Shown here in pieces: positions 32,451 to 38,401 of a stretch of DNA of 41,670 nucleotides. The position numbers and the translations under genes were made by a program. The notes below the pieces were generated by a model. The model made no database searches, had not been told where the DNA came from, and saw only the letters and a program-made list of their open reading frames with translations. Each line of letters begins with the position of its first letter. The stretch's first letter is position 1. The stretch is from NCBI GenBank assembly GCA_902794395.1, contig CADBHB010000012.1, positions 1 to 41,670 on the forward strand. Direction: 5' to 3'. This DNA comes from an uncultured Ruminococcus sp. (GTDB taxonomy: Bacteria; Bacillota; Clostridia; Oscillospirales; Acutalibacteraceae).

Positions 32451-33326
32451 TTAAAACTGCGCCGCCAGCTCCTTGATATACGCCTTTAGCTGATCCCCGG
32501 TTTCGGGATGCTCCAGACCTACCTCTATCTGAGCCTGCAAAATGCCGAACTTGTTGCCCATGTCGTAGCGCTTGCCCTCAAACTCTACGGCGGTCATGCC
32601 CTTGGTAACCGCTATCTCGCGCATAGCGTCGGTAAGCTGTATCTCTCCGCCGACGCCCGGCTTTGTGCGCTCGAGTATCTCAAAAATATCGGGCGGCAGC
32701 ACACAGCGGTCAAGGATGGAGTACAGCGACATCACATCCTCCTTCCTCTGCGGCTTTTCCACCATATCGGTGCAGGCGAACACGTTGTCGTGCAGGTTTT
32801 CCACCTTTAGCGAGCCGTATTTGTGTATCTCGCTCTCAGGCACCTTTTTCACGCCGACCACGCCTTCGCCGAACTCGCCGTAGTGCTCGATAAGCTGGGC
32901 GATGGCGGGCTTCTTTTTGCTGACGATGACGCCGTCGCCGAACAGCACCGCAAAGGGCTCGTTGCCCACAAAGGACTTGGCTTTGAGTATGGCGTGTCCC
33001 AGTCCTTTCATCTCCTTTTGACGGATGAAGTTGATATTCGCCAGATCGGCGATGTCTTTGACGATATTCAAAAACTCGGTTTTGCCGCTTTTTTCAAGGA
33101 TATGCTCCAGCTCGGGAGAGCGGTCGAAGTGATCCGCTATCAAGCCCTTGCCGCGGGTGGTGATTATAAGAATATCGGTGATGCCCGCGTTTACAGCTTC
33201 TTCAACGATATACTGTATAGTCGGCTTGTCAACGATGGGGAACATTTCCTTGGGAAAGCTTTTGGTCGCGGGCAATACTCGCGTACCGAATCCCGCTGCG
33301 GGGATAACTGCTTTGGTGATCTTCAT
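32451..33326 (-). CDS. galU: UTP-glucose-1-phosphate uridylyltransferase
   Basis: Makes UDP-glucose from UTP and glucose-1-phosphate for glycolipids, teichoic acid decoration or exopolysaccharide. A normal-length (291 residues) enzyme with the nucleotide loop AAGFGTRVLPATKSFPKEM (about 9-27), the uridine-binding FLNIVKDIADLANINFIRQK region, AVLFGDGVIV, VVGVKKVPESEIHKYG, and the sugar-binding ELTDA-like GGEIQLTDAMRE. AGGAGG lies before ATG 33326. It follows the RING/DUF2628 gene by 22 bases and shares its promoter. Confidence 0.96.
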   Translation of the reverse strand: MKITKAVIPAAGFGTRVLPATKSFPKEMFPIVDKPTIQYIVEEAVNAGITDILIITTRGKGLIADHFDRSPELEHILEKSGKTEFLNIVKDIADLANINFIRQKEMKGLGHAILKAKSFVGNEPFAVLFGDGVIVSKKKPAIAQLIEHYGEFGEGVVGVKKVPESEIHKYGSLKVENLHDNVFACTDMVEKPQRKEDVMSLYSILDRCVLPPDIFEILERTKPGVGGEIQLTDAMREIAVTKGMTAVEFEGKRYDMGNKFGILQAQIEVGLEHPETGDQLKAYIKELAAQF

Positions 33327-33348
33327 TTTTTCCTCCTGAATCTCGGTG

Positions 33349-34344
33349 TTATAGCATGGGCAGAAGCGAGCACAGCTCGCGAATTATCATCAGCGTTGCG
33401 AATGCGGCGATACCTACCGCCAAGTTGACGCCGCCGTTTTCTTCGAGTGCCTTGTTTAGCTCTGAGCCTGCGGTGTTTTGCTTGAGCTTTTTAACCTGCT
33501 TTGTGCAGTGCTTGTAATAAATGCGGTTTGCCGTGAAGCCGCACACTGTCATTACAGCCCAAGGCGCGAGCATCAGCGTAGACAGTACGAACGCCATCAG
33601 CATTTTGTCGCCCGACAGCAGCGACGCGCTGTCTGCGGTGGAGCTGCTGAAGATAGACATGCTTGAGGCTACCTCCTGTATCTCGCGGTAAGTGTTGCTC
33701 CACGGGGGAGTAACCAGCAGGTAGGCTGAGCCTACGGTCAAGCCGATCATCAGCAGGGTGAGAATTATGCCGAGGGCGTACATTTTTCTGTAAAGGAAAA
33801 ATGCGCCCGAAAAGATGAAAGCCGAAAGGTTGAATTTACCCGAACCTGTGGTTTTCAGACGGTTGAAAACAAAAAGATAGTAAGGCGTGTTTTTGCCGAT
33901 GAATTTCGCGGCTTCGCTAACCTTGACGCCGTCCGCTATCTCGTCCTCGCCGTTCAGACCGGCAAGCGGGTCAAACATGGGAAAGCCGCCGTTGCCGCCA
34001 AAGGGCATTTGGTTTTGGTTGGGGTTTTGCTGAGTATTTTGCTGTCTGTCTCTGGCGTCAAGCGGATACCCGCAGTTGCCGCAGTAAAAGTCCGTTTTCT
34101 CGTTTTCGGCACCGCAGCCGGGGCAGGTGACGGTCTGTACGTTTTCTCCCTCGGTGTTTTCGCTGTTGGCAGACTCGTTTTCAAAGGAAAAGCCTTCCGC
34201 GTGTCTGTCCCTGTAGAAGCAGTCGCCGTTTTCCTCATAACACTCTCTGTGATGAGGGGCGCCGCATTCGGGACATACCACCACGTCGTCGCCGTTGACG
34301 AAGCGTTTTCCGCAGACGGGGCAGCTGTATTGAGTAAATTCCAT
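33349..34344 (-). CDS. Prokaryotic RING-finger / DUF2628 membrane protein
   Basis: A 331-residue protein of unknown function. Residues about 6-45 are a prokaryotic RING-like treble clef (YSCPVCGKRFVNGDDVVVCP, then CGAPHHRECYEENGDC with Cys, His and Cys ligands). Residues about 72-96 are a zinc ribbon (TCPGCGAENEKTDFYCGNCG). An Asn/Gln-rich linker follows, then a DUF2628-type membrane part (KFNLSAFIFSGAFFLYRKMY, about 170-189) with four or so helices. ATG 34344 is preceded by GGAGG at 7 bases; the upstream in-frame codon has no such site. Its position before galU hints at the envelope, but nothing more can be said. Confidence 0.82.
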   Translation of the reverse strand: MEFTQYSCPVCGKRFVNGDDVVVCPECGAPHHRECYEENGDCFYRDRHAEGFSFENESANSENTEGENVQTVTCPGCGAENEKTDFYCGNCGYPLDARDRQQNTQQNPNQNQMPFGGNGGFPMFDPLAGLNGEDEIADGVKVSEAAKFIGKNTPYYLFVFNRLKTTGSGKFNLSAFIFSGAFFLYRKMYALGIILTLLMIGLTVGSAYLLVTPPWSNTYREIQEVASSMSIFSSSTADSASLLSGDKMLMAFVLSTLMLAPWAVMTVCGFTANRIYYKHCTKQVKKLKQNTAGSELNKALEENGGVNLAVGIAAFATLMIIRELCSLLPML

Positions 34345-34375
34345 AAATTTCCTCCGTAAACATTCATATTTATTT

Positions 34376-34404
34376 ATTATATCAAATAATGACCGCAATT
34401 GCAA
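34376..34404 (-). promoter_or_regulatory. Promoter of the RING/DUF2628-galU unit
   Basis: Minus-strand -35 TTGCAA (34404-34399), 17-base spacer, -10 TATAAT (34381-34376). Confidence 0.65.
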
Positions 34405-34437
34405 CAAATTTTCAAAATATAAATCTTTAAAAATTCA

Positions 34438-34466
34438 TTTACATTTTTCCCGATATTTGCTATAAT
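34438..34466 (+). promoter_or_regulatory. Promoter of prfB
   Basis: TTTACA (34438-34443), 17-base spacer, TATAAT (34461-34466), with GAGAGAGG as the following ribosome site. Confidence 0.7.
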
Positions 34467-34498
34467 AATTATTCAGAAGAAAAGAGAGAGGTTGCACT

Positions 34499-35617
34499 AT
34501 GGTACAGTTTGAAGAATTACTGCTTTCCCTGCAGGCGCTCAAGCCTGAAATCGAGGACTTGTCGGACGCGCTGGGAATGAAAAGCATGAAATCGGAGATA
34601 GAACAGCTTGAGCTGCGCGCCACCGAGCCGGGCTTTTGGGACGATGTGGAAAAGTCCCAGCAGGTGCTGCAAAAAACAGGCGTGCTGAAGGGCAAGGTAG
34701 AAGCCTACGAAAACCTCGTCGCTAAATACGACGACGCTCAGGCGCTTATCGAGCTGGCTAATGAGGAAGAGGACCTGTCCCTGCTTGAGGAGGCGCAGAG
34801 CGAGGTGGACGGCGTGCGCGAAAACCTTGAAAAACAGCGCCTGCAAACCCTGCTGACGGGTGAATATGACAAAAACAACGCTATTTTGACCTTCCACGCG
34901 GGCTCGGGCGGAACCGAGGCGCAGGACTGGGCTGAGATGCTCTACAGGATGTACAACCGCTGGGCTGAGGCGCACGGCTTCAAGGTCAAGGAGGTAGATT
35001 ACCTCGACGGCGACGAGGCGGGACTCAAGAGCGCCGTGCTGCTCATTGAGGGCGAAAACGCCTACGGCTACCTAAAGAGCGAGGCGGGCGTGCACCGTTT
35101 GGTGCGTGTGTCGCCCTTTGATTCCCAGGGCAGACGCCACACCAGCTTTTCCTCGCTGGAGGTCATGCCCGAAATAGACGATACAATTGAGGTCAACATC
35201 CCTCCCGAGGAGATAAAAATGGACGTATACCGTGCCAGCGGCGCGGGCGGACAAAAGGTAAACAAGACCTCGTCGGCAGTTCGTCTTACCCATATCCCCA
35301 CAGGCATAGTGGTCGCTTCTCAGGTGGAGCGCAGCCAGTATCAAAACCGCGATGTGGCTATGAAGATGCTTATTTCAAAGCTGATGGAGATAAAGGAGCG
35401 CGAGCATCTGGAGCGCATCGAGGACATAAAGGGCGTGCAGAAGGAGATAACCTGGGGCTCGCAGATTCGCAGCTATGTGTTCATGCCCTACACCATGGTA
35501 AAGGATCACCGCACCGGCTTTGAAACGGGCAACGTGCAGGCGGTCATGGACGGCGACCTTGACGGCTTCATAAACGCTTATCTCAAGTGCGCCGGTCAGG
35601 GCACCCTGCAAAAGTAA
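34499..35617 (+). CDS. prfB: Peptide chain release factor 2
   Basis: Reads UGA and UAA stop codons and triggers release of the finished protein. The 372-residue product has the RF2 codon-recognition tripeptide SPF (205-207, in VRVSPFDSQGRR) and the catalytic GGQ (250-252, in SGAGGQKVNKTSSA). The frame is open from ATG 34499 to the end: there is no in-frame TGA and no CTT-TGA slippery site near codon 25, so the autoregulatory +1 frameshift found in most bacterial prfB genes is absent. The gene has its own promoter, divergent from the RING/galU unit. Confidence 0.97.
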   Translation: MVQFEELLLSLQALKPEIEDLSDALGMKSMKSEIEQLELRATEPGFWDDVEKSQQVLQKTGVLKGKVEAYENLVAKYDDAQALIELANEEEDLSLLEEAQSEVDGVRENLEKQRLQTLLTGEYDKNNAILTFHAGSGGTEAQDWAEMLYRMYNRWAEAHGFKVKEVDYLDGDEAGLKSAVLLIEGENAYGYLKSEAGVHRLVRVSPFDSQGRRHTSFSSLEVMPEIDDTIEVNIPPEEIKMDVYRASGAGGQKVNKTSSAVRLTHIPTGIVVASQVERSQYQNRDVAMKMLISKLMEIKEREHLERIEDIKGVQKEITWGSQIRSYVFMPYTMVKDHRTGFETGNVQAVMDGDLDGFINAYLKCAGQGTLQK

Positions 35618-35665
35618 ATATGAAATCGTATTTTCGATAAAATTATCTATTATTCTTTTTTATTA

Positions 35666-35693
35666 TTTCAAACCTCTTTCTTTGTGATACAAT
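35666..35693 (+). promoter_or_regulatory. Promoter of the dnaD-helicase loader pair
   Basis: TTTCAA (35666-35671), 16-base spacer, TACAAT (35688-35693); AAGAGG ribosome site before ATG 35724. Confidence 0.5.
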
Positions 35694-35723
35694 TATGGTT
35701 ACCACAAAAAAGAGGTTTTTCTT

Positions 35724-36734
35724 ATGTCAGTTAAAATAAATCTCGGCGCATGGCAGTCGGTGTTTGCCGTGCCCTCGAAAATCGTGGACGAGGGGCTGAA
35801 ATTCGCCGACGGCGTCAAGCTCAAGGTGCTGCTCTATGTGCTGCGCAGCGCGGGGCAGGATATGGAGCTGGAAACCATCTCAAAGGCGACCGGCGTTAAT
35901 GTCACCGATATTCCCGAGGCGCTGGAGTACTGGGTCAATCTGGACGTGCTTAGCAAAGGCGACGGGGAATACGCGCCCGCCCGTATTGAAAACGAAACAA
36001 AACCGAATAATAATTCTGTAAAAGAAGAAAAAACCGTTGAGAGAACAGCTGCCGAGGTCGAGGAGCAAAAGCGGCGTTTTGTGGTCACCAAGCCCCAAAA
36101 GCCCGACTACGTCTTTACCGCGCAGCGCTTGGCGGTGGACGGGGAGTTGAAGATCCTCGTCAACGAGGCGCAGTCAGTGCTGGGCAAGGCGCTGTCAAAT
36201 TCCGACATAGCCACGCTGCTGATGCTCAAGGACACCTGCGGCCTGCGTCCGGACGTAATTCTGATGCTGATCTCCTACTGCGTCAGCATAGACAAGGCGA
36301 ACATGCGCACGGTCGAAAAAATCGGCATTTCATGGGCTGACGAGGGCATCGACTCGGTAGAGGCGGCAGACCGCAAGATCGCCTCGGCGCACCACGCGAC
36401 CGATTGCTTCGGCGTGGTGTCAAGGGTGTTCGGCTTGAAGAACGTAGGCTCTCCCACCAAAAAACAGCTTGAGTACAGCACCCGCTGGGTAGGGGAGTGG
36501 AAGTTTTCTTCGCCCATGCTGCGTGAGGCTTACGAGCGCTGCGTGGACAGCAAGGGCGAGGTGAAGTTCAATTACATAGACGGCATCCTCAAAAAATGGC
36601 AGGCTATGGATATAAAGAATCCGGAGGATCTAAAGCGCAGCGAAGCGGCGCCGAAAAAGCCCGCCGGCAAGCAGGCGTCCTCGTATAACATAGAAGAACT
36701 GGAAAAGATCGACACTTTGGATTTTATTGACTGA
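35724..36734 (+). CDS. DnaD-domain replication protein
   Basis: A 336-residue primosome protein. The N-terminal winged-helix region (about 1-80: GAWQSVFAVPSKIVDEGLKF, DIPEALEYWVNLDVLSKGDG) resembles DnaD/DnaB-type initiators. A charged linker (about 85-125) leads to two DnaD C-terminal-like repeats (about 130-220 and 225-300), with the YxxxI-type motif around FNYIDGILKKWQAMDI. It is 8 bases upstream of the helicase loader, the arrangement expected of proteins that load the replicative helicase at oriC or at restarted forks. Low overall similarity to Bacillus DnaD is usual in Clostridia. Confidence 0.88.
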   Translation: MSVKINLGAWQSVFAVPSKIVDEGLKFADGVKLKVLLYVLRSAGQDMELETISKATGVNVTDIPEALEYWVNLDVLSKGDGEYAPARIENETKPNNNSVKEEKTVERTAAEVEEQKRRFVVTKPQKPDYVFTAQRLAVDGELKILVNEAQSVLGKALSNSDIATLLMLKDTCGLRPDVILMLISYCVSIDKANMRTVEKIGISWADEGIDSVEAADRKIASAHHATDCFGVVSRVFGLKNVGSPTKKQLEYSTRWVGEWKFSSPMLREAYERCVDSKGEVKFNYIDGILKKWQAMDIKNPEDLKRSEAAPKKPAGKQASSYNIEELEKIDTLDFID

Positions 36735-36742
36735 GGTAGACT

Positions 36743-37738
36743 ATGGGATACAGCAAAAGTGTTTACAAAAAAGCGGCGGACAGGCTGTTTGAGCAGCGTC
36801 AGCTCGCGCAGAAGCAGGCGGAAGCGCGCCGCGAGGAAATATACTCAAGGCTGCCCCGTGTGCGTGAGCTGGAGCAGCAGATAGCCCTCTGCGGCAGCGA
36901 AGCGGTGCGCACGGTACTGCGCGGCGGCGACGCAGCGGCTGAAATGGCAAAGCTGAGGGACAAAAACCTTGCTTTGCAGGCGGAGCTCAGGGAGCTGCTT
37001 GTTTCCAACGGTTACGACCAAGACGTGCTTGAGCCGCGTTATCTCTGCAAAAAATGCGACGACACGGGCTATGTGGAAGCTCACGGCAGAACAGTGGTCT
37101 GCACCTGCCTTAAGCGGCTGCTCACAACGGTCGCCTGCGAGGAGCTAAACCGCACCGCGCCGCTAAAGCTTTGCACCTTTGAAAGCTTTGACACGGACAG
37201 CTATTCCCAAACCCCCGACCCCGACACGGGAATGGTGCCGCGCCGACATATGGAGAAGATATTGAAATACTGCCAAAGCTACGCGCAGAACTTTACGCCG
37301 CAGTCGAACAGCATACTGATGAAGGGCGCTACCGGTCTGGGCAAAACACATTTGTCGCTCGCCATCGCGAACGAGGTAATACGCCGCGGCTACAGCGTTA
37401 TCTACGCTTCCGCGCCCGAGATATTTATGAAGATGGAAAAGGAGCATTTTTCGCGCGAAGCCGCCGACACCACCTTTGACTCGCTTCTGGACTGCGACCT
37501 GCTTATCATCGACGACCTGGGCACCGAATTCAAGACCGCGTTCACCACAGCGCAGGTGTACAATCTGTTCAATTCCCGCGTTTTACAGGGAAAGCCGCTC
37601 ATCATCAACACCAACCTGACCATGGCGCAGCTTGAGCGGGAGTATTCCAACCGCTTTGTGTCGCGGGTCAACGGCGCCGCGCAAAAGCTTGACTTTCTGG
37701 GAGAGGATCAGCGTATAGCCCGAAAGCAGGTTAATTGA
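36743..37738 (+). CDS. Helicase loader, AAA+ ATPase (DnaI/DnaC-like)
   Basis: A 331-residue AAA+ ATPase that delivers the replicative helicase to DNA together with the DnaD protein. The N-terminal part (about 1-95) is coiled coil; a zinc-binding motif CKKCDDTGYV...CTC (Cys102, 105, 120, 122) follows as in DnaI; Walker A is GATGLGKT (195-202) and Walker B LLIIDDLG (253-260). The final part has TNLTMAQLEREYSNRFVSRV, the sensor-1 and Arg-finger region of the IstB/DnaC group. The neighbouring dnaD gene separates it from IstB transposition helpers. Confidence 0.92.
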   Translation: MGYSKSVYKKAADRLFEQRQLAQKQAEARREEIYSRLPRVRELEQQIALCGSEAVRTVLRGGDAAAEMAKLRDKNLALQAELRELLVSNGYDQDVLEPRYLCKKCDDTGYVEAHGRTVVCTCLKRLLTTVACEELNRTAPLKLCTFESFDTDSYSQTPDPDTGMVPRRHMEKILKYCQSYAQNFTPQSNSILMKGATGLGKTHLSLAIANEVIRRGYSVIYASAPEIFMKMEKEHFSREAADTTFDSLLDCDLLIIDDLGTEFKTAFTTAQVYNLFNSRVLQGKPLIINTNLTMAQLEREYSNRFVSRVNGAAQKLDFLGEDQRIARKQVN

Positions 37739-37796
37739 CCGCGGCACAGCGCCGTAGAGCCGACTGAAAAAAATAAAAAAATTTTGGATTATAGTA

Positions 37797-37825
37797 TTGA
37801 CAAATCACGGTTTTTACAGTATAAT
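37797..37825 (+). promoter_or_regulatory. tRNA promoter
   Basis: Perfect TTGACA (37797-37802), 17-base spacer, perfect TATAAT (37820-37825), 32 bases before tRNA-Gln. Confidence 0.85.
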
Positions 37826-37857
37826 AATCAACGTTGCATACGAGATGTAACAAATTT

Positions 37858-37931
37858 TGAGGAATAGTGTAACGGTAGCACGACAGACTCTGACTCTGTT
37901 TGTTGGGGTTCGAATCCCTATTCCTCAGCCA
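37858..37931 (+). tRNA. tRNA-Gln (anticodon CUG)
   Basis: A complete cloverleaf: acceptor TGAGGAA/TTCCTCA, D arm GTG...CAC, anticodon stem ACAGA/TCTGT with loop CTCTGAC (anticodon CTG), T loop TTCGAAT, discriminator G and an encoded CCA (37929-37931). Confidence 0.95.
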
Positions 37932-37933
37932 TC

Positions 37934-37963
37934 ACAGCCTCGATGTATGTCGAGGCTGTTTTT
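37934..37963 (+). terminator. Terminator between the two tRNA genes
   Basis: ACAGCCTCGA (37934-37943) pairs perfectly with TCGAGGCTGT (37950-37959), followed by four T residues, two bases before tRNA-Pro begins. Confidence 0.75.
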
Positions 37964-37965
37964 AT

Positions 37966-38042
37966 CGAGGTGTAGCGCAGTTTGGTAGCGCACATCGTTC
38001 GGGACGATGGAGTCGCAAGTTCGAATCTTGTCACCTCGACCA
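37966..38042 (+). tRNA. tRNA-Pro (anticodon CGG)
   Basis: A complete cloverleaf: acceptor CGAGGTG/CACCTCG, anticodon stem CATCG/CGATG with loop TTCGGGA (anticodon CGG), T loop TTCGAAT, discriminator A and an encoded CCA (38040-38042). No promoter of its own is seen. Confidence 0.95.
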
Positions 38043-38049
38043 AATCAGG

Positions 38050-38087
38050 ACAAAACCGTTGATACAATGTCAGCGGTTTTGTTTTTT
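38050..38087 (+). terminator. Terminator after tRNA-Pro
   Basis: ACAAAACCGTTGA (38050-38062) pairs with TCAGCGGTTTTGT (38070-38082) with one G-U pair, followed by a T-run. Confidence 0.85.
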
Positions 38088-38149
38088 GCCTTTATTAAGC
38101 CATTTTTACTCTTTTTAATGATTCCATAGCACTATCAATAAAAACGATA

Positions 38150-38195
38150 TAAAGCCCATCCTGATTCCTTATATGCAAGGTATCAGGATGGGTTT
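38150..38195 (-). terminator. Terminator of the secreted protein-peptide operon
   Basis: CCCATCCTGAT (38155-38165) pairs perfectly with ATCAGGATGGG (38182-38192), with an inner CCTT/AAGG. On the minus strand it is followed by CTTTATATCGTTTTT, a loose T-rich tail. It lies about 55 bases past the small peptide gene. Confidence 0.65.
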
Positions 38196-38248
38196 GATTC
38201 AAAAAACAGGTTATGAGAGCTAAAAAGCATCAAACACTATCTACTATT

Positions 38249-38386
38249 CTAGTAAATCATCGGCAGGCGAATCATAGCCCTTTCGGCCTCGTACTCATCG
38301 TTGGGATCGCCTGAGGTCATCAGTACATCAACTGTTCTAAATTCGATAACTTCCATCTCAGAACGCTCATATTCTTCTTTTTTCAT
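38249..38386 (-). CDS. 45-residue small peptide of unknown function
   Basis: A short gene with a good ribosome site: AAGGAGAG lies 6 bases before ATG 38386. The product begins MKKEEYERSEMEVIEFRTVD, continues VLMTSGDPNDEYEAERAMIR and ends LPMIY. It is acidic, with no signal peptide, no membrane segment and no cysteine. The central (D)VLMTSG followed by an acidic tail recalls short ruminococcal peptides of the form E-hydrophobic-x-F-x-x-x-D-V-I-x-T-S-G that I remember as hypothetical genes; this is memory, not a search. It begins 15 bases after the stop of the large secreted protein and before a terminator, so the two are co-transcribed. Function unknown; a cytosolic partner, a modified peptide or a signal are all possible. 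Confidence 0.7.
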   Translation of the reverse strand: MKKEEYERSEMEVIEFRTVDVLMTSGDPNDEYEAERAMIRLPMIY

Positions 38387-38401
38387 GTGACTCTCTCCTT
38401 A

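Noticed and set aside
36743-37738. IstB-type transposition helper
   Set aside because: The zinc motif, the N-terminal coiled coil and the dnaD neighbour fit a replicative helicase loader, and no transposase is nearby.
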